Source of the DNA: Thalassotalea marina
Lineage (GTDB): Bacteria > Pseudomonadota > Gammaproteobacteria > Enterobacterales > Alteromonadaceae
Direction of reading: 5' to 3'
Assembly (NCBI RefSeq): GCF_014656435.1
Contig: NZ_BNCK01000012.1
Location: 21,212-85,211 of the forward strand
DNA length: 64,000 nt
A program made the translations under genes and the position numbers. This document shows positions 47,662 through 56,060 of this stretch, in pieces. Under the pieces are notes generated by a model, which saw only the letters and a list, made by a program, of their open reading frames with translations, did not search any database and was not told the origin of the DNA. Position 1 is the first letter of the stretch. The number at the start of each line of letters is the position of its first letter.

Positions 47662-49044
47662 TTAAGCTAACAGTAAAAACCCCACAAAAGCGATAACCGC
47701 AGCGATAAGTGCATACGGTAATTGTGTTACTGCATGACTTACCAAATTACAGCCAGAGCCTTGTGCCGCCAAAACGGTTGAATCTGAATAAAAACACGCT
47801 TGGCTACCAAATGATGAAGCCGATAATAACGCTCCAATAACCAAAGGAATATTAGCATCAACAGCCACAGCTAATGGCATAACAATCGGTATTGTCACCG
47901 CAAAAATACCCCAACTAGACCCGGTTGCAAACGCTAAAATAGCCATAGATAAAAACACCATTGCTGGCAGCAGTTTTGCGGTCATATAGGGGCTTAAAGA
48001 GTTGATCACGTATTGTGGTAACAATAGCTGGTCGCACACATCTTTAAATATAAAAGCCGCTATTACCGTACCAATAGCTGGCAACATGCACTTAAAACCA
48101 TTAATCATTTGTTCAAGCAAATCAGCTAATGGCATCAATCGTTGCACCAAGAAAAAAGGAATAGTTACGGCAAGCGTTGCCAATAAGCCTTTCCAAATAT
48201 CGATATCGAAGTACACGGTAAATGCCACAAGTAAGGCTAATGGCACCAAAAAGTTGTATAACTTTCCTTGTTGCTCGGCTTGCTCAAACTCTTGCTCTAT
48301 GGCTTTTGAAGCGTAAGTATCAGGTGTCTGAACTTCTTCTAAGTCGACTTGTTCAAGTGCAGGTTGACCTGCTTGTGCAGCCAATTGCGCTTTTTTCATT
48401 GGCCCAAACAACGGGATAACGCCAAAAATAACCAGAGGCACAATAAGTACTGCGATCCACGCATATAACATGTAAGGAATCGCCTGAATATAAGTACTAA
48501 TTCCCTGCCCTTCACCGGCAATGCCATTGTCGACGAGTAGCCCACCAAAAAATACTGCCCACGTTGATAATGGCACCAAAACACAGATAGGTGCAGCCGT
48601 TGAATCGACCACATAAGCAAGCATTTCGCGAGAGATTTTAAACTTATCGGTGACTCTGCGCATGGTTTCACCCACGGTCAGCGCATTTAAATAATCATCA
48701 ATAAAAATAATAACGCCGAGTAAATAGCTCATTAACAATGATGATTTTGGTCCTTTGGCAAATTTCATCGCCGTTTGACCAAATGCTAATGCACCACCAG
48801 CATGAACCAATAAAGCAATGAGCGCACCAAAGCTGCCACAAACTAAAATTAACCAACCTATGGTTTCATCAGCCATGACTTTTAAAGAAGCAGCAGCAAA
48901 GTTATTTAAAACACTGCTAATATCAACCAATGCCAAACCCACTAAAGCACCAATAACCAGCGCTAAAATTGGACGACGTAAAACGATTGCCAGCGTCAAA
49001 ACGACGACAGGAGGAATTATGCTTATCGCACTAGGATCAGCCAT
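47662..49044 (-). CDS. NhaC-family Na+/H+ antiporter
   Basis: A 460-residue polytopic protein with about twelve helices, of the NhaC/YheL type that exchanges Na+ for H+ or for small carboxylates and amino acids. Family-like segments are GVIIFIDDYLNALTVGETMRRVTDKFKISREMLAYVVDSTAAPI and FATGSSWGIFAVTIPIVMPLA. A promoter-like TTGACC-17-TATTTT lies upstream near 49140-49175. No lysine riboswitch, which sometimes precedes NhaC genes, is evident. Confidence 0.9.
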   Translation of the reverse strand: MADPSAISIIPPVVVLTLAIVLRRPILALVIGALVGLALVDISSVLNNFAAASLKVMADETIGWLILVCGSFGALIALLVHAGGALAFGQTAMKFAKGPKSSLLMSYLLGVIIFIDDYLNALTVGETMRRVTDKFKISREMLAYVVDSTAAPICVLVPLSTWAVFFGGLLVDNGIAGEGQGISTYIQAIPYMLYAWIAVLIVPLVIFGVIPLFGPMKKAQLAAQAGQPALEQVDLEEVQTPDTYASKAIEQEFEQAEQQGKLYNFLVPLALLVAFTVYFDIDIWKGLLATLAVTIPFFLVQRLMPLADLLEQMINGFKCMLPAIGTVIAAFIFKDVCDQLLLPQYVINSLSPYMTAKLLPAMVFLSMAILAFATGSSWGIFAVTIPIVMPLAVAVDANIPLVIGALLSASSFGSQACFYSDSTVLAAQGSGCNLVSHAVTQLPYALIAAVIAFVGFLLLA

Positions 49045-49276
49045 CTGAAATCCCCAAATTTATAAAACAATAAACGCCCACACTTAGGTAAGCGCAGATC
49101 TGCTTAATATTGGGTTGACTTGGATTTCGTATGGCCCTTCTTGAAACATCGCGCAAAAAATAAATCGCAAATGAATTTTGGTCAACATTTTTTCAACGCA
49201 AATTGAAATTATTTTGATGTGGTTTTTAAATATAAAAGATAAGAGCAAATAAACATTACCGTTTTTCACTATAAGT

Positions 49277-49771
49277 TTATTGCCTTAAAGCTAATACGAT
49301 TAACAAAAAAGACACAAAACATGCAATGATTGTTCTAATTAGGTTTGATCTGTTCCAGCGAGGCTCAAACGCTAATCGAGCAGTGTGCAACTCGTCTTCA
49401 CTCATAGTGTCGACATCATAGTTTTGAAGTGTATTGTTTAAAGGTAAATGAATGATAATAGTTGAGGCTTGGACGCCAACTAAATAGGCAATGGTAGCTA
49501 GCATGAGTAGACCAAAATCGACTCCCTGTAACTTTGAAAAGCCCGTGAAAGCACAAATGATCATGGCTAGTGCAGAGCCAAGCCATATAAGCATAAATAG
49601 AGGTTGGTTATTTTGGATAACGCGATCTGTGATTTGAAAAGTTTTAATGAACTGTTTGTTATCTAAACCTTTTATACCAGGCATCACGACAATGGCGTAA
49701 GAAAAAAGAAAACCTGCCACTAAAGAGCATAAAAACGCGGTGACAACAATAACTATATCAAAAACATCCAT
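49277..49771 (-). CDS. DUF1772-like small membrane protein
   Basis: A 164-residue membrane protein with four hydrophobic helices (about 5-28, 55-77, 83-104, 143-161) and the pattern FSYAIVVMPGIKGLDNKQF...PLNNTL of the DUF1772/anthrone-oxygenase-like family. The enzymatic role in bacteria is uncertain. Single gene. Confidence 0.72.
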   Translation of the reverse strand: MDVFDIVIVVTAFLCSLVAGFLFSYAIVVMPGIKGLDNKQFIKTFQITDRVIQNNQPLFMLIWLGSALAMIICAFTGFSKLQGVDFGLLMLATIAYLVGVQASTIIIHLPLNNTLQNYDVDTMSEDELHTARLAFEPRWNRSNLIRTIIACFVSFLLIVLALRQ

Positions 49772-50088
49772 TAGCTGAATCTCTAAATTATTAAACTAAT
49801 AATAAATATACCCTAACCAAACAGTAACATTTACAACAGTAAAATGGTTTTCATGCTTCAATTGCTGCAAAAAAACACTATCACTAATTAAAGCAATTAG
49901 GCTTGAATTAAACAAATCTGAATAAAGCGCCCTTCTAGTTCCAGTTACAGAAATAGTTTACAGCAATCGACTTTAATTTTACTTACTGGAATTGGCTTTT
50001 CCGTATCTAAAGTTCTAGAGCCCGAAGAACATGCTAATAAGCACTATTAGCATGTTAAAGATGATCAACCATGTTTTTAGAGAAGCGA
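49772..50088. other. 317-bp intergenic region with hairpin
   Basis: AT-rich, no gene seen. It should hold the promoter of the DUF1772-like gene and, at its right end, the 3' hairpin of the cupin gene. Confidence 0.4.
50028..50056 (-). terminator. Hairpin after cupin gene
   Basis: AACATGCTAATA and TATTAGCATGTT, a perfect 12-bp stem with a 5-base loop, 33 bases after the cupin gene stop. No T run, so possibly a processed 3' end. Confidence 0.55.
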
Positions 50089-51093
50089 TTATTGTTTGAG
50101 GTTTTGACTTACTATATTTTTAATCGATTGCGCCATAGCTGGCGTAACGTCACCAAGAACACCATGCAAATTTTCAGGTATATGTGATTTAGCCTGCTCA
50201 TTATCACTAAAAACATAATGATTAAAAAATGCCTGCCATGCTTTCTTTTTATGTTCAGGTAACTGGCGCACACTCATCAAGCTATGTAATAGACAGTCAT
50301 ATGCCGAGCCTAAGTGGCGCGGTGTTGCATCATGGAAATAGGTCATCAAAATGTTTAGTGATGACATAGACTCTACTTGATGCCACCATAATGATGGTAA
50401 ATACAGTGCATCACCAGGTGATAAATCGGCGACCAGTGCATGTTTTAAAGCTTCGCGAAATTTAGGAAATTTAACAAAATCTGGATTAGCCATATCCACT
50501 AAACTAATGGGTTGACCTGCTGGCGTAGCATCTACTGGACCTATGTATAAATTTTCAATTTGATGTGGAGGAAATAAAGTAAATCGACGTTTACCGTATA
50601 TACAGCAGGCAATATTGTCTGGCACATCAAAATGAGCAGCAACTTTTACTTTGTTACTGATCCAAATTCCTGGATGCGCGTCTCGTACTAGGAAATCGTT
50701 AAAGTTTTCTTGCAATAATGAGGGAAAAATCTTTCGAACCGGAGTATTACTGATATAGAAAACATGTGAGTCTTGATCCGATACCGAATTTAGTTTGTCT
50801 AATGCCGAATTAAAAGGCAGGTTTTCAACAGTAAAATTCAGACCTGAGAACTCTTCGTTGTAAAACAAACGGCCGTTGTGGCCAGAGTTTTTAACAAGAG
50901 GTATTTGTGGATTAAGCGACTGTTTTGTTAAGTACTGCAACAGCGCTTGTTTACCTGATAACCCAGCTTCAACTATAGGCCAAGAAGCCAATGCCCCCTT
51001 TAATATAGCAGGCTGCCCTAGAGGAACAATTTTATCTTTCAATGTTGATAATGTGACATCGTGCCAAACGGCAACTGAAGGAAAAGAGTACAC
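50089..51093 (-). CDS. Cupin-like (JmjC-type) Fe(II)/2-oxoglutarate oxygenase
   Basis: A 334-residue protein of the cupin_8/JmjC-like group. The iron ligands are visible as H154-x-D156 (AAHFDVPDN) and H238 (SLWWHQVES); PAILKGALASWPIVEAG near the N terminus and DLSPGDALYLPSLWWH are characteristic. Family members hydroxylate proteins or small molecules using 2-oxoglutarate; in Alteromonadales they often accompany TonB receptors or halogenases, which are not adjacent here. The start codon is at 51093. Confidence 0.88.
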   Translation of the reverse strand: MYSFPSVAVWHDVTLSTLKDKIVPLGQPAILKGALASWPIVEAGLSGKQALLQYLTKQSLNPQIPLVKNSGHNGRLFYNEEFSGLNFTVENLPFNSALDKLNSVSDQDSHVFYISNTPVRKIFPSLLQENFNDFLVRDAHPGIWISNKVKVAAHFDVPDNIACCIYGKRRFTLFPPHQIENLYIGPVDATPAGQPISLVDMANPDFVKFPKFREALKHALVADLSPGDALYLPSLWWHQVESMSSLNILMTYFHDATPRHLGSAYDCLLHSLMSVRQLPEHKKKAWQAFFNHYVFSDNEQAKSHIPENLHGVLGDVTPAMAQSIKNIVSQNLKQ

Positions 51094-51622
51094 GAATTTT
51101 CATCCTTGTTTATTTTTTGAAAGATTTAACGCTAGAGTACTAACCCTCACATTCTTTCGAAAAATGTCCTGAATTCCCCAACTAGCTGCAATTAAAAACA
51201 ATGCTATTGGGAAGCTTTAATTAAATTATGTTCTTCTAGCTAAAATAGAACTGACAGCTAAAGGTAAAACCCCAGCATCAGCACCGATACTATATTACAA
51301 ATTATTTCTTTTCAAACACTTAGTTATATCGACTTATGCTTTGCTTATGCAAAACTGAGATGATTAGTTTGTTTTAAAAGTAGATGAGAATAACCATGAA
51401 ACGGTTGTATAAATAACGTTTTAAAGCCCAAATTTCACAAGAGTTTCAACTGTTCATAATCGTTTTTTTAGTTAACCCCAGCATAAAACAATAAGGAAAA
51501 AAGCACAATTATGATGGGTGTCCACGTTAGAACTATTGAACGAACTAAGGACAGACTGCTTCAGGAAGTGAAGAGATAATACTATTAGTAAACGTTTACG
51601 GTCTTTATGACAGAACGTAGTA
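51094..51622. other. 529-bp non-coding stretch with an IS110-derivative end relic
   Basis: No gene recognised. At 51507-51530 the sequence ATGATGGGTGTCC matches the right-end motif of the three IS110 derivatives further on (ATCATGGGTGTCC), followed by CGTTAGAA, which resembles an integron R' box. I read it as the remnant of a fourth copy. A KpnI-free AT-rich 5' half probably contains the cupin gene promoter. Confidence 0.45.
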
Positions 51623-51713
51623 ATAGATATTACTGATTGATTAATCATTAGCTGCATAGCGGCAGCTAAACAAACACTATTGCCTATTGACGAGGATAAG
51701 GCTCATATGTGTT
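51623..51713. repeat. 91-bp hairpin repeat, copy 1
   Basis: About 90% identical to 52283-52373. It contains the strong hairpin TTAGCTGC...GCAGCTAA and ends CATATGT just before GTTATGT. It lies directly at the 3' end of the 96-residue membrane protein gene, overlapping its stop codon, where an integron cassette would carry its attC. Confidence 0.8.
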
Positions 51714-52002
51714 ATGTAGCTTTGCGGTAGTTCTTACTCTCACTGTAAATATAAGATGCACCTAAAACCGTGAAAGCGATAAATGAAACAGTTAAATAAA
51801 ATGTTAAGTTACCATTCCAAAGCCCAAGTAAATAAGAATTTTGTTGTTCTAATTTGGTACAGGCACTTTCAGTGTTTTCAAGGCAATTGGCAGATAACAT
51901 CATGTACTCTTCAGCTAACCGAACTTGGTGTACTGCTTTAATTAAAAAATAATTAAGTGTGATAAAAGATAGAAAACCAATAATTCTTGATTTCGAAATC
52001 AC
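51712..52002 (-). CDS. Small two-helix membrane protein (cassette-borne)
   Basis: A 96-residue protein with membrane helices at about 7-24 and 66-85 and two cysteines in the loop between (SANCLENTESACTKLEQQ), which could form a disulfide outside the membrane. No family recognised. The gene is tightly bracketed by GTTATGT (51711-51717) and ACATAAC (52022-52028), with AAGGAGAT before the start, i.e. the layout of a single-gene integron cassette of about 318 bp. Confidence 0.65.
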   Translation of the reverse strand: MISKSRIIGFLSFITLNYFLIKAVHQVRLAEEYMMLSANCLENTESACTKLEQQNSYLLGLWNGNLTFYLTVSFIAFTVLGASYIYSESKNYRKAT

Positions 52003-52028
52003 AACGCTATCTCCTTTAGCTACATAAC

Positions 52029-52277
52029 GAATGATATGGACTCCCCACTCGGCATCATTGTGTCATCGTGAAGTGGATAAAAAGCATCAATTGAGGGTAG
52101 TCCATATGTCACGAATTAAAGCAATTGGCATTAATTTAGCCAAATCTGTGTTTAGTATCCACGGTGTCGATGTTCATGACAAGTGTAAAATTCGTAAAAC
52201 CATCAAGCGAAACAAACTGTTAGCTGAAATTCCAACCATGTACTATCGGTATAAATTATCATGGGTGTCCAGATTAA
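52029..52277 (+). mobile_element. IS110-family deletion derivative, copy 1
   Basis: A 249-bp element beginning GAATGATATGGACTCCCC and ending GGGTGTCCAGATTAA. It keeps a 77-bp 5' non-coding part and the first 45 or so codons of an IS110 transposase from the ATG at 52106 (IGINLAKSVFSIHGVDV), then jumps to the right end. The first catalytic Asp of the DEDD domain (IGIDLAK in active elements) is Asn here. It abuts ACATAAC on its left. Confidence 0.8.
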
Positions 52278-52282
52278 TTTCT

Positions 52283-52373
52283 ATAGATTTTGCTGATTGA
52301 TTAACCATTAGCTGCCTAGCGGCAGCTAAACAAACACTATTGCCAATTGATGAGGATAAGGTTCATATGTGTT
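52283..52373. repeat. 91-bp hairpin repeat, copy 2
   Basis: Second copy of the repeat at 51623-51713, adjacent to the right end of IS110 derivative copy 1 and 10 bases beyond the stop of the 104-residue membrane protein gene. The hairpin TTAGCTGC...GCAGCTAA is fully conserved while flanking bases vary. Confidence 0.8.
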
Positions 52374-52383
52374 CAGTAACAAA

Positions 52384-52698
52384 CTACTCAATAGTTGTAT
52401 TATTTAAAGAGTAATTCCAAACTTTATAAAAATAGAATGCGTATCCCAAGCCCAAGGTAATTATAGAGATGATAATCCATAGGATTACATGACCTAGATT
52501 TCCAAATATATCAGTGTGACATACCATTTTTCTTGGGTTACCGTTTTCGTCAATTACTAGCGAACGATTAAGTATAAATTTTGAAAATGAGTAAGGAAAA
52601 AAGAAAGCACCAATACCAAGTGTTATTAATATTAAAATAAACCAAAGTATTAAATGACCTAAGATATCTATCGTACCTACTTCTGCTCGAATTCTCAT
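52384..52698 (-). CDS. Small membrane protein with internal duplication (cassette-borne)
   Basis: A 104-residue protein made of two similar halves: DILGHLILWFILILITLGIG and later DIFGNLGHVILWIIISIITLGLG, each followed by an aromatic FFF/FYF and an S-x-N-R/N turn. Two membrane helices. It recalls DUF898/DUF6693-type small membrane proteins, not firmly assigned. AAGGAG precedes the ATG. Upstream on the coding strand lies CCTTATTAAGGCGTAA, then IS110 derivative copy 2. Confidence 0.68.
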   Translation of the reverse strand: MRIRAEVGTIDILGHLILWFILILITLGIGAFFFPYSFSKFILNRSLVIDENGNPRKMVCHTDIFGNLGHVILWIIISIITLGLGYAFYFYKVWNYSLNNTTIE

Positions 52699-52844
52699 TT
52701 TAGCTCCTTGCTTTGATTGTTACCTTACGCCTTAATAAGGTTTGAGTATAGTTTGGCAATTTTAATACGCTGTTTGCAACTAAAAATCCTGAGATAATTT
52801 ACCCAGCATCAAATTCCATATGCCGAACCTTAGAAAAATTTAAC

Positions 52845-53103
52845 GAATGATATGGACTCCCCACTCGGCATCATTGTGCCATCGTGAAGTGGATAAAAAG
52901 CATCAATTGAGGGTAGTCCAAATGTCACGACTTAAAGCAATTGGCATTAATTTAGCCAAATCTGTGTTTAGTATCCACGGTGTCGATGTTCATGACAAGT
53001 GTAAAATTCTTAAAACCATCAAGCGAAACAAACTGTTAGCTGAAATCCCAACCATGTACTATCGGTATAAATTGTCATTAATTATCATGGGTGTCCAGAT
53101 TAA
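52845..53103 (+). mobile_element. IS110-family deletion derivative, copy 2
   Basis: A 259-bp copy with the same ends and the same internal deletion junction as copy 1, ATG at 52922 (MSRLKAIGINLAK, again Asn for Asp), and ten extra bases near the right end. On its left it abuts ATTTAAC, an exact RYYYAAC box. Its right end lies 17 bases from the SDR gene stop. Confidence 0.8.
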
Positions 53104-53120
53104 CTCATTTAAAATTAAAC

Positions 53121-53873
53121 CTATAAACAATAACCACCATCAACTGTTATGTGGGCACCTCGCAACGCAAGCGAGTTTGAGCTGGTCAGAAGCTCAAAAC
53201 TCGATAACATTTCTTTTGGCGTTAGCATTCTACCAAGAGGCAGGTTAGCTAAGCTGGCATTTAGTTCCGCAACTTGGCTCTGACTCATACCAGCCTTGCC
53301 TTGGATCTCAGTGGCCGTAACACCTGGCCTTAAATAATTGACACGTATTCCTTGCGGTGCGAGTTCTAGGTTTAAAACATTTGCATAAGCTTCAAACGCG
53401 GCTTTACTGGCACTGTAACTCGAAGCCGTTACAAATGCGCGCTCAACAACAATACTCGAAACGTACACCACGCTGCATGGATTATTCAGTACTGGCAATA
53501 GAGTTTGTAAAAGCATTACTGGGCCAGTAAAGTTAACTAACATTGTTTGCTCAAGTTCACTATAAACCGTATCGCTAAAGAGCTTGGGATAAAATACACC
53601 AGCATTTAGAATAACCGCATCAAGCATACCCACTTTTTCACTAATTTCCGTGACAAGAGTTGAGTAATGTTGAGGAATCGCATTGTCACATAATATGCCA
53701 AACAATTGGTCAGGGGTTGATGTTGCATCCAGTAACTTAGCTTTTGCGCTGGCAATTTTATCTTCATTTCGACCGGTAAATATAACCCGCCATCCCAGTT
53801 TTAAATAGTGTTTAGCAGCCTCAAAACCAATGCCTGAAGTTGCGCCAGTGATTAAAATTGTTTGAAAAGACAT
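53121..53873 (-). CDS. Short-chain dehydrogenase/reductase
   Basis: A 250-residue SDR: cofactor loop TGATSGIGFEAAKHY at 8-22, NAG motif (LNAGVFYP), catalytic S and Y-x-x-x-K (SSYSASKAAFEAY), and the usual ending GAHITVDGGYCL. Probably NADP-dependent with unknown substrate. It diverges from the broken LysR gene at 53981, a common regulator/enzyme pairing, so its control is probably altered. Confidence 0.92.
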   Translation of the reverse strand: MSFQTILITGATSGIGFEAAKHYLKLGWRVIFTGRNEDKIASAKAKLLDATSTPDQLFGILCDNAIPQHYSTLVTEISEKVGMLDAVILNAGVFYPKLFSDTVYSELEQTMLVNFTGPVMLLQTLLPVLNNPCSVVYVSSIVVERAFVTASSYSASKAAFEAYANVLNLELAPQGIRVNYLRPGVTATEIQGKAGMSQSQVAELNASLANLPLGRMLTPKEMLSSFELLTSSNSLALRGAHITVDGGYCL

Positions 53874-53980
53874 AAGTATTCCTTTAATTCCTTGATTGAG
53901 TTGCAGCAGAATACCAATTATTATTCAGTTAAATTAGATACCAAATTAGAACTTTATTCGTTCCATAAGGGAAACAGTAA

Positions 53981-54892
53981 GTGGGATTTCATAAACAACT
54001 AGAAAACTTATATCTCTTTCATCTTGTTGCTGTCAGTGGCAGTTTTCAAGGTGCAGCTGACAAAGTCTAATTGCCTCGCTCTTCAGTCAGTAAACGTATA
54101 TCAAAGCTCGAGCAAACACTAAACGTCAGATTGTTAGAGCGCAGTACTCGAAAGCTATCTTTAACACAAAGTGGTCATGAACTTTTAAAAAGCACCGAGC
54201 AGTTGCAAAATGTGTTGCACAATACCGAAACGCTAAGTGATCAAGTTCAATCTCTGCCGCAAGGTAAAGTAAAAATTGGCAGCTCAACGCTGATGGCAAA
54301 TCGGTTATTAATTCCCCATCTTAATGAGCTTAGCCAAATCTATCCCGATATTTGCTTTGACTTAAACTTGTCTGATGAGGTTGTCGATTTAATTGATAAT
54401 CAAGTTGATATTGCTATTCGTATTGGTCACTTACCGGATTCATCATTGTTGGCTCGAAAGATCGGCGAGAAAACATTTGGTTGGTTCGCAAGCCCGAATT
54501 ATTTAGCTCAACATGGCACTCCAGACTCGCCTCAGTCATTGCTCAATCATCGTTGTTTAGTGTTTAAAAATAAGGCGACAACGCTAGATACTTGGATATT
54601 TTTACACTCTCAAGGCGAAGTGAGTTCAATTAAAGTGAAACCAGCAATGATAAGTGATGATGCTAGAGCGCTTGTGCAACTTGCAACCCTAGGGCAAGGC
54701 ATCATAATGGTAGACCCAAGATTCATCGAACAGGAATTACACTCAAGCGAGTTAGTGCCTATATTTAACGACTACACTCATCCTGATAAACAACCTATTC
54801 ACCTTGTTTGCCTCGGAAAAAAGAGGCGTAGCCGTGCAGTTACATGCGTATGGGAAGCACTCAGTGAAAACTTGTTACTAACTAAAAACTAA
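53981..54892 (+). pseudogene. LysR-family regulator with in-frame stop in the HTH
   Basis: From the GTG at 53981 (AAGGGA eight bases upstream) the frame reads a normal LysR start (LENLYLFHLVAVSGSFQGAADKV), meets TAA at 54068-54070, and continues in the same frame with LPRSSVSKRISKLEQTLNVRLLERSTRKL and a complete effector domain to 54892. The stop falls between helices of the DNA-binding motif; TCA to TAA would be a single change. A restart at TTG 54071 would lack the first HTH helices. Either a pseudogene or a sequencing error; the rest of the frame is intact, so decay is recent. Confidence 0.82.
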
Positions 54893-54996
54893 AAGAATAA
54901 AAAAGGGCAAAATATAAAGCACGACGCTTTAATCACATAGTATTTCAAGTTTTACAGCATAAAATAGTGTTGCTTAGTCGGCTTGTTATATTTTGA

Positions 54997-55443
54997 TTAC
55001 AAATAAACCTTTAATTTTCTTCCTGTGAAAGTAAAGCCGTTCTTTTGGTAGAAATTAAAAGTACGATCCCATTCTTCAGATGGTGGAGCTGAAACGTCTA
55101 TTCTTTTCCAGTTTCTTTCTGAACCAATTTTAAGTATTTCTTGAATAACTATTTTGCCTACACCTTTAGATCTAAACGCTTCGCTAACCCATAGTTCATT
55201 TATGATCCCATACTTACCGTGTGCGAATATTGAAAATGATTCCCCCAAGGTAAAGAATGCTACTGTTTCATTATTTTCTTTCAAACAATAAGCATCATGA
55301 CTATTGTTAGGCTCCTGCAACTGGGAAAATATGTTGTCGAATTGCTCTTCTGAGGGTACTGCTTGTTGGCCAAAAAGTTCAGAGTACAACAATCCTATGT
55401 ACTTCCTAATTTCGCTATTTTCAGTAACTTTAAATAATTCCAT
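54997..55443 (-). CDS. GNAT-family N-acetyltransferase
   Basis: A 148-residue GNAT: acetyl-CoA-binding motif RSKGVGKIVIQEI, the preceding strand NELWVSEAF, and ending YQKNGFTFTGRKLKVYL. Substrate unknown (similar to aminoglycoside 6'-acetyltransferase-like or small-molecule GNATs). Immediately after its stop lies ATATAACAAG, a good match to the R'' box and following bases of integron attC sites; upstream is a 76-bp palindrome. Confidence 0.85.
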   Translation of the reverse strand: MELFKVTENSEIRKYIGLLYSELFGQQAVPSEEQFDNIFSQLQEPNNSHDAYCLKENNETVAFFTLGESFSIFAHGKYGIINELWVSEAFRSKGVGKIVIQEILKIGSERNWKRIDVSAPPSEEWDRTFNFYQKNGFTFTGRKLKVYL

Positions 55444-55470
55444 TAAACGGCCTCAACAAATAGAACGCTC

Positions 55471-55546
55471 GCACAAGGAGCTGATAATAAGTTGGCTAAA
55501 CTAGTGTAGCGAAGCGAAACTGAGCCAACTGTTAGCAGTCCCGTGC
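55471..55546. repeat. 76-bp imperfect palindrome, attC-like
   Basis: Nested arms: GCACAAGGAGCTGATAATA against TTAGCAGTCCCGTGC outside, AGTTGGCT against AGCCAACT inside, and a central AGTGTAGCG/CGAAACT pairing with unpaired AAACT on one side. Single-sided extra bases on a long stem, and a GTTAGCA box at 55531-55537, are attC features, but the partner box is degenerate. It separates the HAD and GNAT genes. Confidence 0.5.
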
Positions 55547-55569
55547 TTAATACGCTTGTGATAAGGCGG

Positions 55570-56037
55570 CTAACTTCTTAGTGTAGCTTTAAGTCTATTG
55601 GGAGCCTCAAAACATGAGAGTGCATCAATTATTGATTTAAAAACAATATCTGACGACATTAAGGCTTTTGTACTCACCCCTTCTTCTTGCATTACAGCAA
55701 TACCCAAAACGCTCTCCTTAAGCACGGAATGGTCATTAAAACCATTTCCAACGCAAATAGTGTGCCCTTTCCCTAAAGCAGTTAATACATCCATCTTATT
55801 TCCATACTCCTTGGATTTAGAAAGGTTTATTACTTTACAGTTTACATCGGCCAATTCGCTTTCTGCTGTTCCATTAGTATCTGCGGTGACAATGATAATA
55901 TTAAGTTGCTCAGATAAATTATTGATTTTCTCAGCTACCCCTTGGATTAACTTGCCGTCAATTGCAATGGTGCCATTAAAATCTAAGATTACGTTGGAAA
56001 CTGATATGTTTTCTTTCCCGGGTATATTCAAAAACAA
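55570..56037 (-). CDS. HAD-superfamily protein, soluble P-type-ATPase-like
   Basis: A 155-residue HAD protein similar to the 'soluble P-type ATPase' group (COG4087-like). Motif I is D19-F-N-G-T (VILDFNGTIA), motif II IVTADT, motif III lysine in KSKEYGNKMDVL, motif IV GNGFNDHSVL, the last being P-type-like. The position of the usual second Asp of DxD is Asn, so phosphatase activity is uncertain. Start is TTG at 56037 with GGAG eight bases upstream; IS110 derivative copy 3 begins 23 bases further upstream and so supplies or blocks its promoter. Confidence 0.78.
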   Translation of the reverse strand: MFLNIPGKENISVSNVILDFNGTIAIDGKLIQGVAEKINNLSEQLNIIIVTADTNGTAESELADVNCKVINLSKSKEYGNKMDVLTALGKGHTICVGNGFNDHSVLKESVLGIAVMQEEGVSTKALMSSDIVFKSIIDALSCFEAPNRLKATLRS

Positions 56038-56060
56038 GAAGATAACTCCATATTTATTAC

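Noticed and set aside
49084..49269. 61-codon minus-strand frame upstream of the NhaC gene
   Set aside because: Overlaps the likely promoter and leader of the antiporter, shows no start signal and no recognisable family.
49045..49276. Possible lysine or Na riboswitch before the NhaC-type gene
   Set aside because: Such genes can carry riboswitches, but I see no conserved junction motifs or long paired helices here.
51623..52373. Reading the 91-bp hairpin repeats as complete attC sites
   Set aside because: They lack a matching pair of terminal boxes symmetric about the hairpin; at best they are interrupted or partial sites.
53146..53152. GTTATGT box inside the SDR gene
   Set aside because: Same 7-mer as the cassette boxes, but it encodes part of the conserved SDR ending, so it is probably coincidence.
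52847..53248. 133-codon frame running through IS110 derivative copy 2 into the SDR 3' end
   Set aside because: It joins the element's non-coding end, a truncated transposase frame and antisense of the SDR gene; not a real gene.
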